Source of the DNA: Solirubrobacterales bacterium
Lineage (GTDB): Bacteria; Actinomycetota; Thermoleophilia; Solirubrobacterales; 70-9
Length of the DNA: 39,454 nt
Assembly: GCA_017304845.1 (NCBI GenBank)
Contig: JAFKLL010000028.1
Coordinates: forward strand, 1-39,454
Direction of reading: 5' to 3'
In this document: positions 17,467-24,680 of the stretch, one piece after another
How the letters are laid out: every line of letters starts with the position of its first letter
Numbering within the stretch: position 1 is the first letter of the stretch
The notes under the pieces: generated by a model
Databases searched by the model: none
What the model was told of the DNA's origin: nothing
The model's input: the letters and a program-made list of their open reading frames with translations, nothing else
Made by a program: the position numbers and the translations under genes

Positions 17467-17619
17467 ATGCAATCGGTGATGTTTGTGGCTGGGGCCTTGA
17501 TGGTGCTGCCTGGTCTATGGCAGATGGTCCGGTTAGAACCCTGGGATGAGATGAGCGACAACACGCTAAGCCTGCTGATCATCGGCTCTTGCCTGGTCTT
17601 CTTCGCGGTTTTCTTCTGA
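17467..17619 (+). CDS. Small two-helix membrane protein (50 aa)
   Basis: This 50-aa peptide has two hydrophobic segments: M-F-V-A-G-A-L-M-V-L-P-G-L-W (about 5-18) and L-S-L-L-I-I-G-S-C-L-V-F-F-A-V-F-F (about 34-50). A short polar linker (R-L-E-P-W-D-E-M-S-D-N) joins them, giving a hairpin topology. AGGTGG lies 7 nt before the ATG. I recognise no family. It is divergent from the RHS gene across a 150-bp spacer and shares its lower GC, so it may belong to the same island. Hydrophobic hairpins this size include regulatory peptides, type I toxins and accessory subunits; no choice is possible from sequence. Confidence 0.55.
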   Translation: MQSVMFVAGALMVLPGLWQMVRLEPWDEMSDNTLSLLIIGSCLVFFAVFF

Positions 17620-17709
17620 TCCCCGTGGTCCCAATCCTGACAAGTGCGCAATTTGCGTGAATTGCTTTCCGCAAACTCCGGGAAGACGACGCCCGGACGA
17701 CGTTCAGGC

Positions 17710-17715
17710 TAGGTT
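17710..17715 (+). promoter_or_regulatory. -10 element of a leaderless promoter
   Basis: TAGGTT lies exactly 6 nt before the ATG at 17722, with no Shine-Dalgarno motif between them. Confidence 0.5.
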
Positions 17716-17721
17716 GGCGGC

Positions 17722-17946
17722 ATGCCCTCGAAGGAGGAAATCGCTGCGATCATTCCCCGTCTCGGACGGGGTGCGCGGATCAACCTGAAGCTGAAGGACG
17801 GCGGTGAGGTGCTCGGCACCCTCTACGGGCTGTTCGACGAACAGGTCTACTTCGAGGAAGAGACGATGGGCCCGATCGAACTGGACCGGATCGAGGATCT
17901 CCTGGTGCAGGTGCACTCGGAGAACCCCGGCGGCCCCGCGGCCTGA
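17722..17946 (+). CDS. Small Sm-like/SH3-barrel-type protein, function unknown
   Basis: This 74-aa soluble protein has no signal peptide. Residues 17-64 read like five beta strands: A-R-I-N-L-K-L-K-D-G-G, then E-V-L-G-T-L-Y-G-L-F, E-Q-V-Y-F-E-E, and I-E-L-D-R-I-E-D-L-L-V-Q-V. The order (strand, K-D-G turn, G-T-L strand, acidic strand, final I/V-rich strand) resembles the Sm-like or LSm-type barrel, but this is a fold impression and no Sm2 motif is conserved. The high-GC codon style returns here, marking the end of the RHS island. The start is supported by a -10 box 6 nt upstream. Its stop is 1 nt away from the converging vapC stop. Confidence 0.7.
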   Translation: MPSKEEIAAIIPRLGRGARINLKLKDGGEVLGTLYGLFDEQVYFEEETMGPIELDRIEDLLVQVHSENPGGPAA

Positions 17947-17947
17947 C

Positions 17948-18352
17948 CTAGGCGGCCGGCCGCCAGATCTTCAGCTCCGAGCAGGCGGCCAGGTGGTCGA
18001 AGTCCCGGTCGTTGTGGAGCAGCCACGCGTCATGCTCGATGCAGGTGGCCGCGATCAGGAGGTCGATGGTGCTTCTCGGGGTGACTCCCCGCGCACGGGC
18101 CGCCCTGTAGATGGATGCCGCGCGAATGTGGCCGGCGATGACGTCCAGCTCCAAGACCGGCAACGCGAGTAGCTGCTTGCTCACTCCCCGTACCTCTTGC
18201 TCGTCGGAGAAGCCGAGGAGAACCTCGGTGAGGATCGGACCCGCCAGGCCGACGAGGTGCTCCGACTCGAGCAGAAGATCAACCTGCTCGGTCTGTTCCG
18301 TGGCCAGGTCGTTGAGATAGTCGATCCAGACGCTGGTGTCGACGACGATCAA
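17948..18352 (-). CDS. vapC: VapC-type PIN-domain toxin
   Basis: This 134-aa PIN-domain ribonuclease shows all acidic metal ligands: D5 (V-V-D-T-S-V-W-I-D), E43 (I-L-T-E-V-L-L-G), D97 (S-T-I-D-L-L-I-A-A) and D115/D117 in H-N-D-R-D-F-D-H-L. Family members cleave RNA, often tRNA or rRNA, and are neutralised by VapB. The start is TTG at 18352, whose last two bases begin the antitoxin stop (TTGA overlap). No ATG lies nearby and the family begins at this I-V-V-D-T-S, so translational coupling to the antitoxin is likely. Length is normal and nothing is truncated. Confidence 0.9.
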   Translation of the reverse strand: MIVVDTSVWIDYLNDLATEQTEQVDLLLESEHLVGLAGPILTEVLLGFSDEQEVRGVSKQLLALPVLELDVIAGHIRAASIYRAARARGVTPRSTIDLLIAATCIEHDAWLLHNDRDFDHLAACSELKIWRPAA

Positions 18353-18543
18353 TCGAGATCTCGGCGCATCTCTTCGAGGTTCCCCTCCCAGCCGATGCCT
18401 CTCAAGCTGCGGATCCCCAGTCGCTTCTTTCGGCTGACCATCTCCCGGAGGGCGAGGTCGACCGTTTCTCGCATCGTCTTGGTGCCCGCCAGCTTCTGGG
18501 CCTCGGCCATCAGCTCCTCGTCTATGACGATGTTCGTCCGCAT
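18349..18543 (-). CDS. vapB: VapB-type antitoxin
   Basis: This 64-aa protein begins M-R-T-N-I-V-I-D-E-E-L-M, a ribbon-helix-helix N-terminus with a helix ending in R-E-T-V-D-L-A-L-R-E-M-V. The C-terminal G-W-E-G-N-L-E-E-M-R-R-D segment is the kind that inserts into the VapC active site. This pattern is the common VapB type paired with VapC of this class. Four in-frame ATG codons lie within 21 nt (18543, 18549, 18555, 18561) and none has a strong Shine-Dalgarno motif. I chose the most downstream because it matches usual VapB length. The start region holds a direct repeat that could be the autoregulatory operator. Confidence 0.88.
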   Translation of the reverse strand: MRTNIVIDEELMAEAQKLAGTKTMRETVDLALREMVSRKKRLGIRSLRGIGWEGNLEEMRRDLD

Positions 18544-18561
18544 ACACATGACCATACACAT
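18541..18561. repeat. Direct repeat at the vapB start, possible VapBC operator
   Basis: On the minus strand ATGTGTATG occurs twice with a 3-nt spacer (GTC), giving a 12-nt period. It covers all the candidate vapB start codons. VapBC complexes bind repeats at their own promoter, so an operator role fits, but the repeat could simply be coding. Confidence 0.4.
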
Positions 18562-18713
18562 CGCTCTTTTCGGGGTCAACGGTTCCTTCCACTGCCTCGA
18601 AAAGGGGTGGAAGCGGCCGATTCTCCCCCTCGACACGCGTCACTTTCCCGCAAAACCGGGGATTTTTTGGCTTGGCGGCTTGACAAGCGAGCCACGATCA
18701 CCGGGAACGGCGT

Positions 18714-18719
18714 TATGTT
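18714..18719 (+). promoter_or_regulatory. -10 element of a leaderless promoter
   Basis: TATGTT lies exactly 6 nt before the ATG at 18726. A TTGACA is present further up near 18680, but its spacing (28 nt) is too long for a normal -35. Confidence 0.5.
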
Positions 18720-18725
18720 CACTCC

Positions 18726-18956
18726 ATGGCGAGGACGGAGGGACAGATCCCCGAAGGACTGCTCACAGGAATGGAGCGACAGGCCGCGATCCGCGGGATC
18801 GACACGGACGAAATGTTCGAGTCGGCCGTGAAGAACGAGCTTGCCTCTCTCCGGGTCCGTGAGCCCGGTCCGCTGGTGGATCTGGAAGAACTCCGTCTGA
18901 GCTTCGACTGGCCGACGCCCCGCTCGTCCGGGCGTCGTGGGCGGCGGCATCTCTGA
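18726..18956 (+). CDS. Small antitoxin-like hypothetical protein
   Basis: This 76-aa protein has no confident family. Residues 8-45 form a polar helical region (I-P-E-G-L-L-T-G, R-G-I-D-T-D-E-M-F-E-S-A-V-K-N-E-L) resembling the helix-turn of small ribbon-helix-helix antitoxins. The C-terminus is basic and Pro-rich (W-P-T-P-R-S-S-G-R-R-G-R-R). The start is supported by a -10 box 6 nt upstream. It is divergent from vapBC across about 180 bp and no toxin gene follows it, so it might be an orphan antitoxin or a regulator. A hairpin follows the gene. Confidence 0.55.
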   Translation: MARTEGQIPEGLLTGMERQAAIRGIDTDEMFESAVKNELASLRVREPGPLVDLEELRLSFDWPTPRSSGRRGRRHL

Positions 18957-19038
18957 CCCTTCGGCGCCCCTCGCGGGGCCGTCGGACCGGGTGACGGGGA
19001 TGCCGCCGCGATTCAGTCGGGTCGGGAGCGTGCAGGGA

Positions 19039-19072
19039 GCCGATCGGCCCCTCCGCCGGGAGGTCGATCGGC
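19039..19072. terminator. Bidirectional hairpin between convergent genes
   Basis: GCCGATCG (19039-19046) pairs with CGATCGGC (19065-19072), enclosing a second stem CCTCC/GGAGG around a GCCG loop. It sits between the stop of the small gene (18956) and the stop of the beta-helix gene (19087). No U tract follows. Confidence 0.6.
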
Positions 19073-19086
19073 GCGCAGCCGGCTAG

Positions 19087-20742
19087 CTACGCGCGGCCCG
19101 CAGCCCGGCGTGGCGGCTTGACCCGCAGCTTGCGGACGACCAGGTTCGACTCGTCACCGTCGGCGGCTATCGCGCGGACGGCCACCCGGTAGCGGCCCGG
19201 CTTCAGCATCTTCCTGCCCAGCTTGAACGTGTTCCCGCCGGCCTTCGCCTTGCGGAACACGCGTACCGTCCGGCGCTTCTTGCCCTTCGCCTTCTTGGGG
19301 ACCGGGGTGAACACCGCGAGCACCTTCGCCTCTCTGGAGAGCCGGAAGCGCAGGGCGCCGCCCTTGCGCGCCCGGTACTTGACCTTGACCTTGCTGATCC
19401 TCGGCAGGCAGACCGAGGGATCGGCCGGGCAACTCGGCGGCGGCGGGTTGAGCTCGTAGGCGCCCATGTCGCGGACCGCGACCCCGTCCCGATTGCCGTC
19501 GATCGGACGGCCGTTGCCCTCCAGGTCGAGGGCCGGATCGGTGGCGTTCGGATCACCCGCGTCGACCGCCGGCGAGGCGGTGGAGAGGTGGTAGTCGGTG
19601 AGGGAGGCGAAGCCCGGGCTTCCGCTGATGTTCCCGGTCCCCTGGTTGACCGCGATGTCACCGCTGCCGTTGCCGACCGGCTCGAAACTCGAGTAGTCGA
19701 GGCTGAGGGATGCGTCCCCGCGGGTGTTGCTCTCGGGCGCGTTGACCTGCCAGGTGTTGTCGAACCCGGTGATGATCGAGTTCCTCACGTTGACCGCGAC
19801 CGAGTCGGTCGCAGCCGAGGAGTCCGCCACCTGGGCGCGGATGGCCGGCATGGTCGGATCGCCGGTCGCGACGACCGTCGCCTGGTCGACGTTGACCACC
19901 GTCGCCCCGAGACCCTCACCGTTGTAGACGTCGATCGGCACGGAGTCGCCGCTCTCGATCAGGATGTTCGAGGCGTCGAGATGGGCGCCGTTGGCGACGC
20001 TGATCGCGAAATCGACCCCGGAGAACCGCGACCGTTCGACCGTGACCGGCATGTCCGTGCAGTCGGTCGAGATGCCGAACCGGGTGTCCGAGATCTCGGT
20101 CTGGCTGATCCGCAGCTGGCCGGTGCCGCAGTTGAAAGAGCTGATGCCGTTGCTGAACCGGGCGCCGTTCCTGCCGAAGATCCTCACGCCGTCGAATACG
20201 CCGCCCTGAGTCACGTTGGCGAACGCGGACGAGGCGCTCGAGCCGCCCGGGTTGTCGTTGATCACGTCGACCGACTCGAAATCGTCGCCCCTCGACTGGA
20301 TCGCCGAGCCATAGCCGGGACCGTTGGGGAAGCTGTCCGGGACGATGATCGCGAGGTCCTTCATCTTGACGTGCCGGAAGTTGCCGGTGACCAGATCCAG
20401 CACGTACGAGTTGGTGCTGGCGCCGCTGGTCAGGAAGGTCTTGTCCCGGCCGTTGCCGATCAGGGTCAGATCGTCCGTGCCGCTCACATTGAACGAATCG
20501 GCGTCGGCGTAGGTGCCGCTGTCCAGGTAGACCGTGTCCGGGATGCCGTCGCTGCCGTCGATCGCCATCGCGGATTCGAGCTTCGGGCCGGGGCCGCTGC
20601 CGAGCGAGAGCATGTTGGTCCCGTTGTCCGGGCAGGCGTCGAAGTAGCCCGGGACGCAGAAGGTGGTCGCCGAGGCGGAGCCGGCGAAGGCCAAGGCGCC
20701 CAGCAGAGCGGTCAAAGCTACGAACCCCGTCAAACCCTTCAT
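19087..20742 (-). CDS. Secreted right-handed beta-helix protein
   Basis: This 551-aa exported protein has a signal peptide at about 1-26 (G-F-V-A-L-T-A-L-L-G-A-L-A-F-A-G-S-A-S-A). The body, residues about 45-420, is a series of short beta rungs with spaced Asp, Asn and Gly residues (D-D-L-T-L-I-G-N-G, S-S-F-N-C-G-T-G), as in parallel beta-helix pectate-lyase-like proteins. It ends in the D-P-A-L-D-L-E-G-N-G-R-P-I-D-G motif of choice-of-anchor-type secreted proteins, followed by M-G-A-Y-E. A basic C-terminal domain (V-P-K-K-A-K-G-K-K-R-R) ends like many Thermoleophilia surface proteins. No lyase catalytic motif can be identified, so substrate or activity is unknown. The ATG at 20742 has AAGGGAG 5 nt upstream; the GTG one codon earlier is less likely. 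Confidence 0.82.
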   Translation of the reverse strand: MKGLTGFVALTALLGALAFAGSASATTFCVPGYFDACPDNGTNMLSLGSGPGPKLESAMAIDGSDGIPDTVYLDSGTYADADSFNVSGTDDLTLIGNGRDKTFLTSGASTNSYVLDLVTGNFRHVKMKDLAIIVPDSFPNGPGYGSAIQSRGDDFESVDVINDNPGGSSASSAFANVTQGGVFDGVRIFGRNGARFSNGISSFNCGTGQLRISQTEISDTRFGISTDCTDMPVTVERSRFSGVDFAISVANGAHLDASNILIESGDSVPIDVYNGEGLGATVVNVDQATVVATGDPTMPAIRAQVADSSAATDSVAVNVRNSIITGFDNTWQVNAPESNTRGDASLSLDYSSFEPVGNGSGDIAVNQGTGNISGSPGFASLTDYHLSTASPAVDAGDPNATDPALDLEGNGRPIDGNRDGVAVRDMGAYELNPPPPSCPADPSVCLPRISKVKVKYRARKGGALRFRLSREAKVLAVFTPVPKKAKGKKRRTVRVFRKAKAGGNTFKLGRKMLKPGRYRVAVRAIAADGDESNLVVRKLRVKPPRRAAGRA

Positions 20743-20752
20743 CACATCTCCC

Positions 20753-20766
20753 TTATCGGACGATAA
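20753..20766. promoter_or_regulatory. Palindrome at the beta-helix promoter
   Basis: TTATCG-GA-CGATAA is a perfect 6-2-6 inverted repeat lying 11-24 nt upstream of the beta-helix start. It contains a minus-strand TATCGT that can serve as a -10 box, giving a leader of about 11 nt carrying the Shine-Dalgarno site. It could be a repressor site or chance. Confidence 0.35.
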
Positions 20767-20784
20767 TCCTGGCGGCGGAAAAGC

Positions 20785-21777
20785 TTACTCCTGGTCGGGC
20801 GTTCCGGTCAGGGAATCCAGCTCCTGAAGCACCTTCAGCACCAGAAGGTTGCGGTGGTTCATGCCGTACCGGAGCGCCTCGGGACGAAAGTCGACCGAGC
20901 GTTCGAGCGCCCCGGGCCGGTCGAAGCCGCCGATCGTGTCGAGGTGGAAGCCGTCGAAGATCTCCCCGTCCTGCTCGACCAGGCCGCAGTTGACCAGGTC
21001 GCCGGAGGTGAGGGCGAGCCACTGGTTGAGCAACGGCACCCGGGCCCGCGCGGCGGCCAGGCACATCAGCCGCGCGGTCTCCTCCGCGAACTCCCAGCGG
21101 GTCGGCACCGCCTCGTGATTGAGCGAGGGCGGCACGGTCATCACCACCGGGACCGGGCCGAGCTCGCGGACCCGACCGATCAACTCGACCAGCGCCTCGA
21201 CGGTCTGCTCCGGGCTGCGACCGTAGTTCTGCCCGTTGGTGCCGATCAGGACCAAGGCGTAGAGGGGACGGGTGATCCGCAGCTCGGTCTCCAGGGCGTT
21301 CTCGCCGGGCAGACGGTGATCGTCCTCCTTCCACCAATGCGGCAGCTCGTCCATCGCCTCGGGCGGGGTCATCAGCTGCTCGGCGACGATGCCCATCATC
21401 GCCGCGGCCGAGCAGCGGGTGAACGAGTTCCACGGACGGCGCTCCCCGGCCCTGGGGCTGTGAGTGATGTCGATGTCCGTGCCTGGCTCCAGCTCGATCT
21501 CCCGGTACCTGTGCATGACCGGCTCCAGGTCCTGGTGCTCGCCCCAGATCGGCTCGCGGCAGCCGAGCCCGTAGAAGGCGTTGTAGGTGGCCAGGTTCGA
21601 ATCGCCGACCTTGGCGAAGACCTTGTCGCGCATGCCCATCTTCCGGGCGCGCCGGACGTCCTGGCGGAAACGGTGCAGCCAACGATCGTCCATCGGGTAG
21701 AGCCAGCTCTCCGGGTAGGAGGCCGGGTCCAGCATCGGCGTGAGGTCCGGCCCGCGGCCGAAACCGGGCAGCCTCAC
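20785..21777 (-). CDS. SGNH/GDSL-like hydrolase, non-secreted paralogue
   Basis: This 330-aa protein is a paralogue of the upstream lipoprotein. The SGNH blocks are visible as F-A-K-V-G-D-S-N (54-61), G-T-N-G (179-182) and D-G-F-H-L-D (275-280), giving Ser60, Asn181, Asp275 and His278. Family members are esterases, often O-acetyl hydrolases or acyltransferases acting on polysaccharides. Unlike its neighbour it has no visible signal peptide, and the start (GTG at 21777) overlaps the upstream stop by 4 nt, so a longer N-terminus is not available. It is translationally coupled to the lipoprotein gene, and the beta-helix gene lies 42 nt downstream on the same strand. Confidence 0.72.
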   Translation of the reverse strand: MRLPGFGRGPDLTPMLDPASYPESWLYPMDDRWLHRFRQDVRRARKMGMRDKVFAKVGDSNLATYNAFYGLGCREPIWGEHQDLEPVMHRYREIELEPGTDIDITHSPRAGERRPWNSFTRCSAAAMMGIVAEQLMTPPEAMDELPHWWKEDDHRLPGENALETELRITRPLYALVLIGTNGQNYGRSPEQTVEALVELIGRVRELGPVPVVMTVPPSLNHEAVPTRWEFAEETARLMCLAAARARVPLLNQWLALTSGDLVNCGLVEQDGEIFDGFHLDTIGGFDRPGALERSVDFRPEALRYGMNHRNLLVLKVLQELDSLTGTPDQE

Positions 21778-22769
21778 CGGGCTCCCGCCGCCCGGTCGAG
21801 CCGGTCCAGGGTCTGCAGCCAGATCAGGTTGCGACGGTTCGCTCCGTAGTGAAGGGCCGGGATGGTCAGCATGGCGGAGCCTCGCATGATGTCGGGTTGT
21901 CCCTCCCCGCCGTAGACGCCGAGATGCAGGCCGTCGGATCCGAGCCCGTCGTCGGTCATGCCGGGCGCGGCCAGGGCGGCGTGGAGGTCGATCAGCGGCA
22001 CGGTCTCGTCGGCCGCCACCTGGCGGATTATCCGGTTCGCCTCCTCGACCCGCTCCTCGCCGGGCTGCCCGTCATGGGCCTGGACCGCCATCGGCGGCAG
22101 GGTCGAGAGCACCGGGACCGGGCCGAGCTCGCGGACCCGGCCGACCATCCTCTCGAGCAGGCCCCGGTAGGTCGCGCCGAGCGGCCGGCCCAGGAGCGCA
22201 TCATTGGTCCCGGACATGATCAGCACCCAGCGCGGCGAGAGCAGGCCGATCTCGCAGTCCAGAGGGGTCTGCTCCGGCTCGCACTCGTCGGTCGGCGGGG
22301 CGATCCCGGTCGCCGGCAGCTGCTCGGTCGGCGTCATCAGCCACTCGGTCCAAACCCCGGAGACGGCGGCGGCCGAGCGGCGGCTGAGCGAGTTGACCGG
22401 CGCGCACCCCGGCAGCGAGACGAGCTGCGGGAACCGCCGTTCCCGGTATTTCTCCACCACCGGCTCCAACCCCCGGTTCGATCCGAACCCGACCTCGCGG
22501 CAGCCGAGCCCGTAGAGGTTCTGCGGCCACTCGGTGTTCGAGTCGCCGACCTTTGCGAACACGTCGGGCCGCATCTCCGCGGCATCGGCCCGGGCGACCT
22601 CGGCTCGAAGCCGATCGCCGGCCTTGCCCGAGAGGTCGGGCAGCACCGTCGCCATCGGCGGCTCCGAAGTGAGCGACCGCGGCTGCCGGTCACCCGAGTC
22701 CGTGTCCGCGCCGCAGCCGGCCAACAGGAGCAACCCGACCAGGACCAGAGCTGCGACGCGACCGTTCAT
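21774..22769 (-). CDS. SGNH/GDSL-like hydrolase lipoprotein
   Basis: This 331-aa protein has a lipoprotein signal peptide (L-L-L-L-A-G-C, Cys19), so it is probably anchored outside the membrane. The SGNH blocks are F-A-K-V-G-D-S-N (71-78, Ser77), G-T-N-D (187-190, Asn189) and D-G-L-H-L (279-283, Asp279/His282). The block I residue after Ser is Asn rather than the common Leu. Shared segments with the next gene ([16 protein letters not shown]) show a tandem duplication. Position next to UDP-xylose synthase and surface-polysaccharide genes suggests a polysaccharide or cell-envelope esterase, but no substrate can be deduced. The ATG at 22769 has no strong Shine-Dalgarno motif; CACAAT 9 nt upstream may be its -10. 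Confidence 0.75.
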   Translation of the reverse strand: MNGRVAALVLVGLLLLAGCGADTDSGDRQPRSLTSEPPMATVLPDLSGKAGDRLRAEVARADAAEMRPDVFAKVGDSNTEWPQNLYGLGCREVGFGSNRGLEPVVEKYRERRFPQLVSLPGCAPVNSLSRRSAAAVSGVWTEWLMTPTEQLPATGIAPPTDECEPEQTPLDCEIGLLSPRWVLIMSGTNDALLGRPLGATYRGLLERMVGRVRELGPVPVLSTLPPMAVQAHDGQPGEERVEEANRIIRQVAADETVPLIDLHAALAAPGMTDDGLGSDGLHLGVYGGEGQPDIMRGSAMLTIPALHYGANRRNLIWLQTLDRLDRAAGAR

Positions 22770-22805
22770 GACAGGGTGATTGTGTCATCCCCCACCCTCC
22801 TTGAA

Positions 22806-22811
22806 TACGAT
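22806..22811 (+). promoter_or_regulatory. -10 element of a leaderless promoter (UDP-xylose synthase)
   Basis: TACGAT lies exactly 6 nt before the ATG at 22818, with no ribosome-binding motif in between. Confidence 0.55.
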
Positions 22812-22817
22812 CCGCGC

Positions 22818-23765
22818 ATGACTGTCTGCGTGGTAACCGGCGGGGCCGGATTCGTTGGCTCACACCTCTGTGACGCTCTGCTGGAGCGGGGCAGCAAGGT
22901 GATCTGCATCGACAACCTCGATACCGGATCGCTCCAGAACATCGAGCACATCCGGAGCCCCGACTTCACCTTCCTCAACCACGACATCACCGAGGAGGTC
23001 GAGATCGCGGGCGAGGTCGACTTCGTCTACCACCTCGCTTCGCCGGCCAGCCCGATCGATTACGCCCGGCTGCCGCTCCACACCCTGAAGGTCGGCGCCC
23101 AGGGCACCTGGCACATGCTCGGCGTCGCCAAGTTCAAGCGGGCCCGGTTCCTGCTCGCCTCGACCTCCGAGGTGTACGGCGACCCGCAGGTCCATCCCCA
23201 GGAGGAGAGCTACTGGGGCCACGTCAACCCGATCGGCCCGCGCGGCGTCTACGACGAGGCGAAGCGCTACGCGGAGGCCCTGACCATGGCCTACCACCGC
23301 CAGCAGGGCGTCGACACCTCGATCGTCCGGATCTTCAACACCTACGGCTCCCGGATGCGGGCCCACGACGGCCGGGCGATCCCGACCTTCCTGCGGCAGG
23401 CGCTGCAGAACCAGCCGCTGACCGTCTTCGGCGACGGTTCCCAGACCCGCTCGTTCTGCTTCGTCGACGATCTGGTCCGGGGCCTGGTCGCCCTGGCCGA
23501 GTCCGACGAGCACCTGCCGGTCAACATCGGCAACCCGGACGAGTACACGCTGCTGCAGCTCGCCAACGCCGTGATCGAAGCTTCCGGCGCCGATTCCTCG
23601 ATCACCTTCGAGCCGCTGCCGACCGACGATCCCCAGGTCCGCCAGCCCAACATCGACCGGGCCCGCGAGGTCCTCGGCTGGGCGCCGTCCGTCTCCCTCG
23701 CCGACGGTCTGAAGAAGACGATCGAGCAGTCCGGGCGAGACCGGCTGATCGGCAAGATCGGCTGA
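22818..23765 (+). CDS. uxs: UDP-glucuronic acid decarboxylase (UDP-xylose synthase)
   Basis: This 315-aa extended short-chain dehydrogenase converts UDP-glucuronate to UDP-xylose. Motifs are TGGAGFVG (7-14, NAD binding), [11 protein letters not shown] (72-82), [16 protein letters not shown], catalytic Y145 and K149 in Y-D-E-A-K-R-Y-A-E, and [10 protein letters not shown]. The A-S-P-A-S-P and D-P-Q-V-H-P segments separate this family from UDP-glucose 4-epimerase and dTDP-glucose dehydratase. The start at 22818 is set by a -10 box 6 nt upstream and by the normal N-terminus; the open frame further left is a shadow of the SGNH genes. It is cotranscribed with the next SDR gene, which starts 6 nt after its stop. 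Confidence 0.93.
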   Translation: MTVCVVTGGAGFVGSHLCDALLERGSKVICIDNLDTGSLQNIEHIRSPDFTFLNHDITEEVEIAGEVDFVYHLASPASPIDYARLPLHTLKVGAQGTWHMLGVAKFKRARFLLASTSEVYGDPQVHPQEESYWGHVNPIGPRGVYDEAKRYAEALTMAYHRQQGVDTSIVRIFNTYGSRMRAHDGRAIPTFLRQALQNQPLTVFGDGSQTRSFCFVDDLVRGLVALAESDEHLPVNIGNPDEYTLLQLANAVIEASGADSSITFEPLPTDDPQVRQPNIDRAREVLGWAPSVSLADGLKKTIEQSGRDRLIGKIG

Positions 23766-23771
23766 GCCGGG

Positions 23772-24680
23772 ATGGCCAGGCCCGTCCTGGTCCTCGGCGG
23801 CCACGGGTTCCTCGGGCGCCAGGTCTGCGCGGTCCTGCGGGGGGCCGGGCAGGAGGCGGTCGCGGCCGGCCGATCCGCCGAGCCGCGGGTCGACCTGACC
23901 GAACCGGCGACGATCGTCGCCGCGCTGCGGGATCTCGAGCCGAGCTCGGTGATCTGCGCGGCGGGCCTCTCCTCATCCGGCGCGGCGACGGTCGACCCGT
24001 CGGTCTGCCTGCGGACGAATGTGACCGGCATCTTCAACCTGCTCGAGGCGATCAGCCGTGAGCGGCCCGCATGCCACCTGACCCTGCTCTCCACGGCCGT
24101 GCTCTACGCGCCGAGCCGGTCGCCGCTGACCGAGGAGTCGCCCACCGAGGCCGGCTCGATCTACGCCGCCTCGAAGCTGGCCGCGGAGGTGCTCTGCCGC
24201 CAGTACGCGGCGGGCGGCCTGTCGATCGCGATGCTCCGGTCCTTCAACCTGATCGGGCCCGGGCAGCCCGCCGAGCAGGCCCCCGGCGAGTTCACCCGCG
24301 CCGCGGTCGCGGCCCATCGGGAAGGCCGGTCCGAGGCGACGATCCGGGTGCGGGACCCGCAGATCCGGCGTGACTTCACCGACGTCCGCGATGCCGCCGC
24401 CGCGGTCGCCGCGGTCGCCGGACGCGGCCTGGCCGGCACCTTCAACCTCTGCTCCGGCCGCACGGTCAGCCTGGCCGAACTGGCGGCCCTGACCAGCGAA
24501 GCGCTCGATGGCTCCGAGCCCTTCGAGCTGCGGTTGGAGGCGTCGCTCGCCCCGCGAAGCGGCGACCCCGAGACGATGGTCGGCGACCCGAGCCGCCTCC
24601 AGGAGGCGACCGGGTGGTCAGCCGGGATTGATGTCCGGGACAGCGTCGCCGACCTGGTGGCCGGGCTCGGCGCCGTCTGA
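23772..24680 (+). CDS. NAD-dependent epimerase/dehydratase (extended SDR), sugar-nucleotide type
   Basis: This 302-aa protein has the Rossmann motif GGHGFLG (9-15) and catalytic Y131/K135 in S-I-Y-A-A-S-K with Ser/Thr 107-108 in L-L-S-T-A-V. N-L-I-G-P-G-Q and R-R-D-F-T-D-V-R-D follow, typical of GDP-4-keto-6-deoxy-mannose reductase and related reductases. The exact substrate cannot be assigned. It follows the UDP-xylose synthase gene by 6 nt, so it probably works on a related nucleotide sugar. Its last 63 nt overlap the end of the convergent glycosyltransferase gene, so its C-terminus and that gene's tail share DNA on opposite strands. Confidence 0.78.
   Translation: MARPVLVLGGHGFLGRQVCAVLRGAGQEAVAAGRSAEPRVDLTEPATIVAALRDLEPSSVICAAGLSSSGAATVDPSVCLRTNVTGIFNLLEAISRERPACHLTLLSTAVLYAPSRSPLTEESPTEAGSIYAASKLAAEVLCRQYAAGGLSIAMLRSFNLIGPGQPAEQAPGEFTRAAVAAHREGRSEATIRVRDPQIRRDFTDVRDAAAAVAAVAGRGLAGTFNLCSGRTVSLAELAALTSEALDGSEPFELRLEASLAPRSGDPETMVGDPSRLQEATGWSAGIDVRDSVADLVAGLGAV

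Noticed and set aside
18962..18986. GCCCC-TCGC-GGGGC hairpin after the small antitoxin-like gene
   Set aside because: Only five base pairs without a U tract; the hairpin at 19039-19072 is much stronger.
21849..22817. Long plus-strand open frame before the UDP-xylose synthase start
   Set aside because: It lies antisense to the SGNH gene, has biased composition of a shadow frame, and a -10 box and the known N-terminus place the real start at 22818.
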